Source: Paenibacillus sp. FSL M7-0420 (lineage in GTDB: Bacteria; Bacillota; Bacilli; Paenibacillales; Paenibacillaceae). From it: a stretch of DNA of 64,000 nucleotides. A model generated the notes under the pieces. It was not told where the DNA came from. It worked only from the letters and a program-made list of their open reading frames with translations, and did no database searches. Made by a program: the position numbers and the translations under genes. The stretch covers positions 2,418,001 through 2,482,000 of the forward strand of contig NZ_JBBOCJ010000001.1 of the NCBI RefSeq assembly GCF_038002345.1. The letters are read 5' to 3'. This document shows, piece by piece, positions 43,998-52,622 of this stretch (positions are counted from its first letter, which is position 1; each line of letters begins with the position of its first letter).

Positions 43998-44426
43998 TTA
44001 TTGTGCTGAGGCGGCTGGTACGGCTATTTCGAACGTGGCGCGTAGCTTTGCCAGGTCCACAACGAGTTTTTTGATGTGACGGATTGTCTCGAAATCATCT
44101 TCTTCGATTTCGAGCACTTCTATTCCGTTAACTTCCGCGCGAATATTATCCTCTGCGTCCTTTAATATTTTGAGGATTCTTGGACTAAGCGTGTCGGAAG
44201 GCTCATTGCCAAACGCTGCAATTCGGTACATGCCTCTACCGACTTTCTCCATTTTTCCGCCGTGATTAAGGGCTTGTATGGAACCTGCAAAAACTCCATC
44301 TGTGATTGTGATCTTGGAATCAACATGTTTTCTCATTTCAGCCCAGGCATATGCTTTCGACGGATCGCTGCTTAAAAGTTCGAGGATCAGAGCCTTAGTT
44401 TGTCCGCTTGGAGTTTTTGTTTTCAA
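43998..44426 (-). CDS. Winged-helix protein, unrecognised
   Basis: The 142-residue protein has an N-terminal winged-helix-like domain (GQTKALILELLSSDPSKAYAW, then GVFAGSIQALNHGGKMEKV and GRGMYRIA) and a C-terminal helical part. TTG 44426 is preceded by GGAGG. It transcribes toward the ncRNA pair. The C-terminal wing is like that of the protein at 42114-42530. A regulatory role over the DUF3800/RNA region is inference from position. Confidence 0.75.
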   Translation of the reverse strand: MKTKTPSGQTKALILELLSSDPSKAYAWAEMRKHVDSKITITDGVFAGSIQALNHGGKMEKVGRGMYRIAAFGNEPSDTLSPRILKILKDAEDNIRAEVNGIEVLEIEEDDFETIRHIKKLVVDLAKLRATFEIAVPAASAQ

Positions 44427-44953
44427 TTAAATTCCTCCGTTATAATTTGGCGTAAACCTTGTTCTTATTAAGAGAATACAGCATTGATTGGTTTTTGTCA
44501 ATAAGTTTCATAAACTTTGCGTATTATATATTTATTTGTTTACTTCCGTAGATGAATGCAAGTTTTGTTCCTCTTCTTTTCCTACAATAACTTATGCAGC
44601 ATGCTTTTATATCAATTACGCTGATTGTAGACTCTATAAAGAGTAACCTGAATTTTAATGTTTCTTTTAATTCCTCTACATTTTCCACATTTGGAGATAT
44701 TGAACTACCTATATGGTTATCCTCAATTTTATCGCTATCATTACAAATGGTACTCTTCAGGATAAATATCCGTCGTATCTGAAATTTTAACTGTATCTAG
44801 ATTTCAGCATCGATAGGTTATTAATTTAAAAAATAGTGTTTCTCCATAAATGTTGATATATACCATATTGAAAATTGAGATTATAATATTATGGTTACAC
44901 AACAAATCTGCGTTATAAAATAAATAGCTTAATTTACATAAGGAGAATCAAGT
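44427..44953. other. AT-rich noncoding gap
   Basis: About 525 bases between divergent genes with very low GC. A 62-codon frame at 44594 has no binding site. No repeat or hairpin stands out. Confidence 0.4.
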
Positions 44954-45886
44954 TTGAGAAAAAGAGAATTGCTAAAAATAATTCAAAATGAAGAAAATTT
45001 GACAACTGAATTTAAAGAAAATATTTCAGGCTTGAAATCCGATGACATCGTTGCTTTTGCTAATTCACAGAAAGGGGGCTTCATAATAATTGGCATTAAA
45101 GATGATGCTTCAGCTACTGGAAGGCAGAAGGGAACAATAATTGGATGTCAAATTAGTGATTCGAATAGGCTAACTATATTAAGCAAAGCCCAAAATTGTC
45201 GACCTGCGGTAAATATTGAGATCAGCTCTGCAAACATTGAAGGTAAGGATGTATACGTAGTTGTGATTCCAAGCGGTGAATATAAGCCCTATTGCACAGA
45301 AAGCGGGACTTATAAAATTCGTGATGACGGTAAGAAGCGGGCGTTGTTTCCTAATGAATTACTAACATTATTTATGGAAAGCGAACGGGATAAATTTATT
45401 ACAAATTTTAAAGATGTCACGAATAATTTAGAACATCAGCTTACGTTAACTAGAGAGGCGATTATTAATGAAACAGACAAGATGCTAGATACATTAAAAG
45501 ATTTTGAATTTTCCGTCCAAAATACGTTAGATACTATTGAAAGTGCTGCTGACAGTGCTGAGTCAAATTCAAGTAATGTAGAGTATACCGTTGATAAAAT
45601 GGAAGATACCGTAAATGATATTTGGGAAATACTTAAACATTCACTGTATTTGTTGCCTATAATAAGTACAAAAAATACTGAGCCAGAAAATATAGATCAA
45701 CAGGAACAAATTGCGAAGGAAATGACAAAACATTTCTTGAAAAAATATGATGGAGAAAGTACTGATCCGACTGACAAAGAGATAAAAAATCATATTTTCT
45801 TTTTAAGAATTTTATTTCCCCGATTAAGCAATAAGCAAATTGTTGACCTTTGGAATCGTGAAAAAGTTGAGATTGTTTCAACTTAG
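44954..45886 (+). CDS. Schlafen AlbA_2 domain protein
   Basis: The 310-residue protein begins with an AlbA_2 (Schlafen-type ATP-binding) domain: TTEFKENISGLKSDDIVAFA, NSQKGGFIIIGIKDD, and the strand VYVVVIPSGEYKPYC, TESGTYKIRDDGKKR. The rest is coiled coil (residues 155-220) and a helical end. AlbA_2 proteins are common in bacterial islands; several act as regulators or in defence, but this one is unassigned. TTG 44954 follows AAGGAG. The transmembrane protein gene at 45960 lies 73 bases downstream on the same strand. Confidence 0.88.
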   Translation: MRKRELLKIIQNEENLTTEFKENISGLKSDDIVAFANSQKGGFIIIGIKDDASATGRQKGTIIGCQISDSNRLTILSKAQNCRPAVNIEISSANIEGKDVYVVVIPSGEYKPYCTESGTYKIRDDGKKRALFPNELLTLFMESERDKFITNFKDVTNNLEHQLTLTREAIINETDKMLDTLKDFEFSVQNTLDTIESAADSAESNSSNVEYTVDKMEDTVNDIWEILKHSLYLLPIISTKNTEPENIDQQEQIAKEMTKHFLKKYDGESTDPTDKEIKNHIFFLRILFPRLSNKQIVDLWNREKVEIVST

Positions 45887-45959
45887 AATGATTTATAATA
45901 AATACACTTGTCTACTTGTAAATAAATTTTGGTGAGATAATGACGAAACGGAGTTCAAG

Positions 45960-47069
45960 ATGAACGCGGAGATAAAAGAACTTGCTACGGTCGATATCAA
46001 AGCAGCCATGCGAAAAGAATATATAGAGAATGAACTGTTTCTCTCCAAGCAGTTTATTAAACATACAACCCCGCGATATATTAAAGAGATTACGTTTTAT
46101 ACAATGGCTCGTAACCATGTAATTCATACCTTCCTTAGCCTAACTGAGAGTGAACAAACAATACAGGCTTTACGAGAAACAAAGTCGCCAAGTCAAGAGT
46201 ATGTAGAACTTATGAATAAACATCGAGCTACGCATTATCCCTTAGCCATCAAGGTAAAAGCAGAGAAATCCATATATAACGACTACACTCATGTGGATTA
46301 TAAACGGAAAGCGCATTTTCTGGACCAAGCTTTACCTACACCTAGTCGCAGGGAAAGCGTCTTTAATAAATTGGGTGGAGTTCTAGAATTGCTTATTTCC
46401 TGGGGGTGGGTAGCTTTTTGGATAATTGTAATCTTGATTTCTATATTTTCAGATAGCGATGATTCCTCATTAACTGGTTTAGACAAGTCAAGTAATAACA
46501 AGGACACTTTTCATAGTGGAGGCATATTAAACGGTAATACTAATTCTAAGACTGTAGAAGATACACCTCAAATCATAGATGCTTCAAATGAAGCGGGATA
46601 TGGCAATCCTGGCGATAGTAGTCATGATGCACCGAGCTCCAAGAATTCAAACGCGCCCACGAAACAATCATCAGAGAATAGCGAGACTTCATCAAAAAAA
46701 TCCGATACACAATCCGACAACACGAATCAGAATGTCAAAACACAAACACAAAAAGTTCAAGTAGGTCCAATAAGAAATCATTTAATTTCAGCATCATATT
46801 TCCTCCCTGAATCAAATGGAAATGGTATATTCGAAATTTATGACGGTTATACAATTGAACTAATGGAAAATGAGAAGGTTGTTATTGATTTTGAAATAAC
46901 TTCAGATATTGACCCTGTTTTTAAGCTTAACGGTGAAGTGGTGGAATCACATCCAACAACAAATGAAGATGTCGAGTGGATATCATTTTATCAGACAAAA
47001 CAAGTAACAAAAGTCGAGGTGAACATCAACGAAGAAATACATAATTTTTATTTCGTTCCTATGGAGTAG
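45960..47069 (+). CDS. Single-pass membrane protein with Ser/Thr/Asn-rich linker
   Basis: The 369-residue protein has a charged cytoplasmic N-terminal part (1-140), one membrane segment (LLISWGWVAFWIIVILISIF, about 143-162), a long Ser/Asn/Thr/Lys-rich linker (165-262) and a strand-rich C-terminal domain that would be outside the cell. The layout resembles membrane-anchored sensors with a disordered spacer, but no domain is recognised. ATG 45960 has only a weak binding site (ACGGAG). It lies between the Schlafen-type gene and a lipoprotein gene on the same strand. Confidence 0.75.
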   Translation: MNAEIKELATVDIKAAMRKEYIENELFLSKQFIKHTTPRYIKEITFYTMARNHVIHTFLSLTESEQTIQALRETKSPSQEYVELMNKHRATHYPLAIKVKAEKSIYNDYTHVDYKRKAHFLDQALPTPSRRESVFNKLGGVLELLISWGWVAFWIIVILISIFSDSDDSSLTGLDKSSNNKDTFHSGGILNGNTNSKTVEDTPQIIDASNEAGYGNPGDSSHDAPSSKNSNAPTKQSSENSETSSKKSDTQSDNTNQNVKTQTQKVQVGPIRNHLISASYFLPESNGNGIFEIYDGYTIELMENEKVVIDFEITSDIDPVFKLNGEVVESHPTTNEDVEWISFYQTKQVTKVEVNINEEIHNFYFVPME

Positions 47070-47112
47070 GGGCATTACTCTAAAGTTGAACGGGATTTTG
47101 GGGGAGAACAAG

Positions 47113-48269
47113 ATGTTAAAAAAATTTTATTGATTGTTGTCCTTTCGATTACACTGACTGGTTGTAAGTCTAACAAACCTGAAGAAATTTCAAACTCAGC
47201 AGCACCGATAGTCCCCTCTGGAGCAATCGCCATAGTAACACCTGTACCTACGCCTATACCACAAGAAAATGCTCTAAAGGGTTATTTATTTACAGAAGAG
47301 ACAGGCTTGCTTTTTATTAGTTGGACCGAACAGCAGCAAGAGTTAAATGGTACGATGCAGCGGACATCAAAAAGTAAAGAGAAAATCGAAACGGAATCTT
47401 ATCCCTTTACAGGGGGAGTTAGTGACAAAAACATCAGTCTTAATTTTCAAGGTGGGATTTTCAGCGGTCTAAACGGGATAACGATAACGGGCACTTTTGA
47501 CAAGGGTTCGTTAACTCTGTACTTCCCAAATCAAAAAGATGGAAGTTTGTTGCCTGCTTCGTTCACTGTTGCAACTGTTGATGACTATAATCAGGCAGTG
47601 AGTATCCTACGAAACGAAATAGAGCAGAGTAAAGCCTTGGCGGCAAAGCAGAAGGAAGCTGAAGAGCAAGAACTTGCTAATAAAAAACAACAAAGTGCTG
47701 TGGAACATGCGAATCAACGCTTATCCGAAGCCATTCAACTATTAATTAAAAATATGGAATCCAATAAGAATATTGCTAAGGAATTTGAGGCCGTATTTCA
47801 GAGTTATGAACAGCACTGGGGAGAAATGAAGAAGCATAAGCAGGATCTCCTCAACGCAGCTAAAGTGAGACCGTTTAATTTTGATCAGCTTTATATTGTT
47901 CAGGACAAGCTCTACATCCTTGGAAATGATGAATATCAAATCCAGAATGATGCTTATCAAATTGGAAATGTTGAATATGACTTTAGTAATTATTTGGATG
48001 CTTTGAAGAGCCAAGGAGAGGGAATTAGGTTGGGTTGGGAGCAGCTTCAAACAGCAGCAGCCCAAAATAGCTCAGGGACTCCGCTACCTAAATACACAGA
48101 GGTTGAGGTGAATGGGTATATGGAGAATTTAGAACAAGAACTGACTGAGGTAGAATCCACTTTACTGGAAAAAAAGAAATCAGCTAGTGTGTATGATGAA
48201 AAAGCAAAAAACTTGCTACAAGAGATGACGGACTATGTTGATGGTTTAGTGGCTGTGGAGGATGAATAG
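47113..48269 (+). pseudogene. Lipoprotein gene with a frame break in an A7 run
   Basis: The main frame (47130-48269, 379 codons) encodes a lipoprotein: hydrophobic IVVLSITLTGC, a Pro/Ile/Val spacer, a strand-rich domain (residues about 45-150) and a long helical C-terminal half. The natural start, ATG 47113 with GGGGGAG upstream, is in another frame and stops at once. One extra A in the run of seven at 47118-47124 would join them as MLKKILLIVVLSITLTGC, a perfect lipoprotein signal. The gene is therefore broken by a one-base change, read through by slippage on A7, or affected by an assembly error. TTG 47130 as start would lack a binding site and charged N-region. Confidence 0.7.
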
Positions 48270-48293
48270 CTGGGATAAATTGGAGGGTGAAGC

Positions 48294-48683
48294 GTGCTTA
48301 CGATTGAAGAGTATATGGCTCGTAGGAAGAAAGAAGATCAGATAAACGAATTCAGTTTAAAGGATCGAACCGCTAACATGAAAATATGTGTCGATTATGT
48401 ATTTGAGTATTTTAATCAGTACCTCGACATCACGAAAATGGATGAACAAACCATATTAAATGATGAGCGTCTGGACAAGTACAGAAAGAGTATATCTTTA
48501 TATGAAATTGAGGTTCAAGATTGGTTAGTACAAATTTATGATGATCATAACAAGCAAATCGATCGTTCGATAGGACGCTCACTGAAAAAAGATGATTTAT
48601 TTTTTCTATATAATACCGATAATGAATTTAGGAGTTCCTCCTATGAAATTTATGCGCTTGTTATTAAAAAAATCCTTTTTTAA
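48294..48683 (+). CDS. Unrecognised small protein (129 residues)
   Basis: The GTG at 48294 follows GGAGGGTGA. The protein is acidic and mostly helical (LTIEEYMARRKKEDQINEFS, then KICVDYVFEYFNQYLDI), with no membrane segment. It ends in LVIKKILF. No family is recognised. It follows the lipoprotein gene by 24 bases and is followed by a frame-broken gene, so these three genes probably formed one unit. Confidence 0.65.
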   Translation: MLTIEEYMARRKKEDQINEFSLKDRTANMKICVDYVFEYFNQYLDITKMDEQTILNDERLDKYRKSISLYEIEVQDWLVQIYDDHNKQIDRSIGRSLKKDDLFFLYNTDNEFRSSSYEIYALVIKKILF

Positions 48684-48698
48684 AGGATCAGACTGAAA

Positions 48699-49104
48699 TG
48701 CTATATAGATTCATTAAGGACTTCTATCAGATTCAAAGCCAACCCAGGGGTCAGAGTTTCAGATAAAGATTTCTGATGAAGTGGATTTCTGGATAGAAGA
48801 GACGTGGAAAAAGTACAAGGTTAACCTGTATGCTTTCTGTTCTCATTGGGTTGAACACTTTTTTGATCATGATGAGTATTGGCCGCGATCGCATAAAATA
48901 GAAAGTAATGAACAATGGATTAAGTATAATTATGATTTTAAGCAGAAGAACAATTTGTTTAATTTAAACACGCTTTATCCGCGTATTTCAGGGAAACCTT
49001 TTATAAAAGGGAAGAAGCAGTATTTAGAAAACTTGATGATGTATTTTTGGCTTCACAGTATTGTGAATGATGATGAAAATTATTGGGATGAATATTTGGG
49101 ATGA
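48699..49104 (+). pseudogene. Unrecognised gene with frame break near a G4 run
   Basis: An ATG at 48699 with AAAGGA upstream reads MLYRFIKDFYQIQSQPRGQ and then stops, while the frame one base off reads SEFQIKISDEVDFWIEETWK and runs on to 49104 (WVEHFFDHDEYWPRSH, ending ENYWDEYLG). Joining them near the GGGG at 48747-48750 gives one protein of about 135 residues. The change breaks the gene or is a sequencing error. The downstream part could start at GTG 48781, but without a binding site. Confidence 0.6.
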
Positions 49105-49135
49105 ATATATGGACAAGTACTCTAGAACCGAAAAT

Positions 49136-49171
49136 AAAAAAGCGAACTCATAAAAAGTTCGCTTTTTTTAT
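49136..49171 (+). terminator. Rho-independent terminator
   Basis: A long stem (AAAAAAGCGAACT with AGTTCGCTTTTTTT) ends the preceding gene group; the A and T runs would let it work in both directions. Confidence 0.9.
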
Positions 49172-49328
49172 TTTCATATGACCGGGATATAGTATCTATT
49201 TTCGAGTGGTAGCTTTTGTAATACTATTCATGAGTGTACTATCCCTTATAATTTGGTATTATTATCTATAGAAAATAATTACGCTTAGTTTCAATAAGCA
49301 TTAAGGGTAATGTGATACACATGATTCA

Positions 49329-49886
49329 ATGGATCAAGATATATTTTCGGAAACGAAAATTAAAATGCTTCAACAATTGTCCTCCGAAATGATTCTTCTT
49401 CCAAATTCTGAGCCGAACTTTATTCATCATCAAGAAAAATTAATGTTGCAACGATATCTTATTTCAGATGAGCAAATAGCTACGTTCCTAAATCCTCACG
49501 TGCATGGGTTTTACTCTGAGGAATCCCCTTATAAAATTAATTCCGTTCTTGAAACGTATTTTGAGACTGCCAAAATTGAGTTTGCTACATTCCCAATGTA
49601 TATCCAACTAGTAGGCATCTTTCAGAATCAAAAATTAAGATATTGGACTTCCTACGCTAATTTCGAAAAAGCTATTCAAAAGCAGAATCAATTAATCGAG
49701 GCTCATACTCAAAAAGCTGAAATGTTTCTGCTCGAAATCGATAAAATTCGTCAGGATTATTTTACACATTCAATACTTGCTCGTTTGGTCAATCATTATA
49801 AAGATACTTACCAATTTTTTCGTTCTGGAGAGCAAAACGGGATTTCGTCATGCATTAAACAAGAATACATATACTATGATCTATAA
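49329..49886 (+). CDS. Unrecognised protein ending at a transposon junction
   Basis: The 185-residue protein is mostly helical (MILLPNSEPNFIHHQEKLML, later FEKAIQKQNQLIEAHTQKAE). No family is recognised and the binding site before ATG 49329 is weak. Its stop codon TAA at 49884-49886 overlaps the TATA target duplication of an IS element. On the far side of the element the sequence continues TATAGATTT, so without the insertion the codon would have been TAG; the protein is thus unchanged. Confidence 0.65.
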   Translation: MDQDIFSETKIKMLQQLSSEMILLPNSEPNFIHHQEKLMLQRYLISDEQIATFLNPHVHGFYSEESPYKINSVLETYFETAKIEFATFPMYIQLVGIFQNQKLRYWTSYANFEKAIQKQNQLIEAHTQKAEMFLLEIDKIRQDYFTHSILARLVNHYKDTYQFFRSGEQNGISSCIKQEYIYYDL

Positions 49887-51241
49887 ATGAGCAAAAACGG
49901 ATACAGAAAATAGCAAAATAGAACTAAGCGATTTTGAATCGCTCGCAGACGGCCTGAAATGAAATGCCCTTTTGGGCAGATTCATAGACAGATCGGAGGC
50001 GGTCTCGCTGGACTTGCTTGCGTACGGAGCGTAGGCCATCGCCAAAAGGGCAAGGGTCTCCCAGCCCGACTGTGCAGTACAGATGAGTCCAAGTCAAGAG
50101 TATCCACAATCGAATAAAAGCTTTAGCTGAGCCAACCTGATACGTGTCGAAGCCTAAATTGTTTTTGGATTGCCGAAAGAAAATCTCAATAGGCCAGCGT
50201 TTGGCATAGTAGGATGCAATGGTTTCTGTTTCCAATGAAAGATCGGTACAACAAAACGCGCGCAATACCTTCGGCTGCCCAAAAGCCTGCTTCGGCCAGC
50301 AAAGTAAAACCACGGCGTTGTGGATTCCATTCAATGCCCCTTCGTAGCGATACATCCAGTACGACGAACCGTTCACGGTGACGAGGCGAACGTCTTCTTT
50401 GCGGATGTGCTGGGCGAAGTCTTGGATGGAGACCCGGATGCCTTGAGGGTAGAGAATCCGATTGGTTTTCAATGCACCGATGACATGATAGCCTGCCGCT
50501 GCGTACGCATCCATGACACGGGGACAGGTAAACCATGAATCGACCAGACAATAGCCGCCATGAGGCGGGAGAGGCAAGGTCTGAGCCAGGTCGCAGACCC
50601 GGTCGATTTTGGAATAGACGGAGCCGTCCGGGTGAGTGATTGACTTGTCGTAGAGGTCAATCGAATGAATCAAGGACAGGTCGGAACACCCTAAAACGGT
50701 AGCCTGCACCTGATGTCCCCAGACAACCTTGCCCAGCAGATGAGAGTGATGAAAACCGGCTTGCTCGATGGGAGAACGGGCCTGTGACGAAGGCTTTGTT
50801 TTCTGAGCAATCGTATCGTCGTGAATGACAAACAGCGGCTCCCCCGTGCGTTGGGAAGTCTCTAGGATCTGGCGGAGGGATTCCGTTTTGACTTTGTGTT
50901 GTAGCACTTCGTCGTCCCATACTCCTTGGTCGAGAAAATGGCCGAGTGTGGTCCGATGGCAGTCGCTGTATTCCGCCAAATCGGTCACGAAATCCTTTAG
51001 CGGTTGCTGCCGTCATGTAAGTTTCCAGATGGGCTAAAACAGGCTTGGAATAATACAAGGGCAGCCGATGCTGCAACAAATAGTTGCGGATCGCAGTAGG
51101 TTCAGGTACGATGGCGGTATGAGACATTGTGATTTCCCCTTTGTTAAAAGTTGGTTGTGGTGACTACTTTTTAACACAAGGAAAGCACTTTGTCTCTATT
51201 CTTTTTGATTTTACAGTTTACTGGAAGTGAATTTGCTCATT
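49886..51241 (-). mobile_element. IS701-like insertion sequence, about 1.36 kb
   Basis: Inverted ends match (AATGAGCAAA at 49886 and its complement ending at 51241) and the flanks are the same four bases, TATA (49882-49885 and 51242-51245), as expected of a four-base target duplication. The element carries one transposase gene in two frames on the minus strand. The exact edge is ambiguous by up to four bases because TATA is self-complementary. Confidence 0.8.
49924..51127 (-). pseudogene. IS701/IS4-type transposase in two frames
   Basis: A DDE transposase of the IS701 type: first Asp in VIHDDTIAQKTK, second in YCLVDSWFTCP, Glu in KRWPIEIFFRQSKNN. ATG 51127 follows AAGGGG and its frame reads MSHTAIVPEPTAIRNYLLQ to AATAKGF, where it must shift by +1 to continue VTDLAEYSDCHRTTLGHFLD in the second frame (to 49924). 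The shift site reads GGA TTT CGT GAC. The whole protein is about 400 residues with all catalytic residues present. Either one T is a mutation that kills it, or the shift is programmed, since TTT-CGT is a known +1 slip site. Confidence 0.75.
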
Positions 51242-51248
51242 TATAGAT

Positions 51249-51581
51249 TTAAACAAATGTGCTTATCAATTTTCTATAGATGATTACTATTGTATAAGCC
51301 ACCAAATAAGAAACGAGACTCCAACCAATGTTCCATCCGTTTCCATAATCGACTATCCCTACTGAAAAAGCCCCGTACTCCATTATTGTGGTCAATAGGC
51401 TAAAGAAGACTAAAAAAGTTAGCGTTGAATATTTTTTTGAATCGATACTATTTATCATAAAACCGATTATATTCATTAACATCGCAATGCTAGATACAAT
51501 GGGTACATAAGTGATAAAAAGCGAAGGTTTTCTTTTTAGATAATGGATGCTAATAATCCAAGGTAATATGAATGCAATCAA
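51249..51581 (-). CDS. Small membrane protein, start uncertain
   Basis: The 110 residues have four membrane segments (FILPWIISIHYL, IVSSIAMLMNIIGFMI, TFLVFFSLLTTIMEYGAF, SLVSYLVAYTIVIIY). The TTG at 51581 has no binding site. The frame stays open upstream and a GAGGGGG site at about 51612-51620 precedes an in-frame ATT, which may be a rare start or mark a lost start codon. No family is recognised. Confidence 0.55.
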   Translation of the reverse strand: MIAFILPWIISIHYLKRKPSLFITYVPIVSSIAMLMNIIGFMINSIDSKKYSTLTFLVFFSLLTTIMEYGAFSVGIVDYGNGWNIGWSLVSYLVAYTIVIIYRKLISTFV

Positions 51582-51824
51582 AATATAAAAGTAAATATAT
51601 ATAATCGTAAGTCCCCCTCTATCAAATTCTTGAACCGAAAAGATCCCCTTTTCATAGTTATTTCCTTATGTGCTGCACCCATTCGTGCTAGGGGGTGCAT
51701 ATTGCGAATTTATACCGGGGATAATCAAAGGGAAGAAATAAAAATGAAGCGGTAGCTAATAAGGAAATCCTCCTTTGTACACAGGCTCCCCTGAGGCTTG
51801 CATGTGTATTCACCGCAAATTGCC

Positions 51825-51853
51825 TTTACTTTCTCCTTGGGTGACTATATAAT
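51825..51853 (+). promoter_or_regulatory. Sigma-A promoter for the usp-mrp operon
   Basis: TTTACT (51825-51830), a 17-base spacer and TATAAT (51848-51853) lie about 100 bases upstream of the first gene. The transcript would begin near 51860. Confidence 0.7.
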
Positions 51854-51885
51854 TGCAATAATTGTATACGGAGTTAACCGGAGGA

Positions 51886-51916
51886 GCCTGCCAACAGCGG
51901 GCTCTTTTTGTGTTTT
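51886..51916 (+). terminator. Attenuator-like hairpin in the operon leader
   Basis: GAGCCTGC pairs with GCGGGCTC around a CAACA loop, followed by TTTTTGTG. The hairpin lies between the promoter and the first gene and resembles a Rho-independent terminator, so expression may depend on readthrough. The leader upstream of it is only about 25 bases, so a large riboswitch is not possible. Confidence 0.65.
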
Positions 51917-51953
51917 TTACCTGGAATAAATTTACTGATGTGGAGGACTTGAA

Positions 51954-52586
51954 ATGGAAATGAACAATGAGAGCATCATGGTGTGTGTGCATTATGGTCC
52001 GCACGGGCAAAGATTAATACAGCGGGGAGGGCAATTGGCCAGATTGCTCAATGCCCCGCTGATGGTACTCACTGTAGATGCATCCGGAGACAATGAATAT
52101 AACCGGGAGAAGCAACAGTACCTGTCTGGCTGGGAGCATCAGACCAAGGAGGCTGGCGGACAATTTGTGTTCCGCAAATGTAATGGCAAAAAAACGGTTG
52201 ATGTGATTGTGGAGACTGCAAAGGATAACAAAATTACACAAATTGTACTCGGACAGTCAAGCCAAACGCTGTGGCAGGAGATTACACGGGGAAGCTTTAT
52301 CAATGATCTGCTGGAGCGGGTGGGTCCGATCGATCTTCATATCGTTGCGGTACAGCGGTATCCGGAGCTGCTTGAGCAGTCCCATGAGCAAGGGTTCACT
52401 GCTTATCTGGTCAAAGAGGGCGACCGCTATATCCTTATGGATGAACCGGATGGGGATGAAGCCATGAAGGGGGTTTTCTTTCGTGAGCTCGATACAGATT
52501 TCAATACCGGCCTGTTCAAAATCGTCAGCAACGGTGAAGCGCAATATTTAAGAATTGTACAAAACGAATGGGTGAAGCCCCGTTAA
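51954..52586 (+). CDS. Universal stress protein/KdpD-like domain protein
   Basis: The 210-residue protein starts with a UspA-like alpha/beta domain: ESIMVCVHYGPHGQRLIQRG, LAPLMVLTV-type second strand (LLNAPLMVLTVDASGD) and the KITQIVLGQSSQTLWQEITRGS nucleotide-binding segment, which is close to the USP part of KdpD. The C-terminal part (from FTAYLVKEGD) is specific and of unknown fold. It has no membrane segment. It lies 36 bases before mrpA with a GGAGG site, so it may sense an ionic or nucleotide signal for the antiporter; that is inference. Confidence 0.85.
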   Translation: MEMNNESIMVCVHYGPHGQRLIQRGGQLARLLNAPLMVLTVDASGDNEYNREKQQYLSGWEHQTKEAGGQFVFRKCNGKKTVDVIVETAKDNKITQIVLGQSSQTLWQEITRGSFINDLLERVGPIDLHIVAVQRYPELLEQSHEQGFTAYLVKEGDRYILMDEPDGDEAMKGVFFRELDTDFNTGLFKIVSNGEAQYLRIVQNEWVKPR

Positions 52587-52622
52587 GAGGATTATACCAA
52601 TACTTGAAAGGGGGATTAAGCC

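Larger units (their letters stand above)
51582..51953. other. Right edge of the island and leader of the mrp-linked operon
   Basis: No gene is seen. GC content rises back toward the core value across this stretch. It holds the promoter and a hairpin described separately. No direct repeat of the left island edge is seen. Confidence 0.5.

Noticed and set aside
44594..44782. 62-codon frame in the AT-rich gap
   Set aside because: No binding site, no recognisable protein features, and low-GC sequence gives such frames by chance.
51860..51916. Large ion- or c-di-AMP-sensing riboswitch before the usp-mrp operon
   Set aside because: The space between the promoter and the hairpin is only about 25 bases, too short for these folds.
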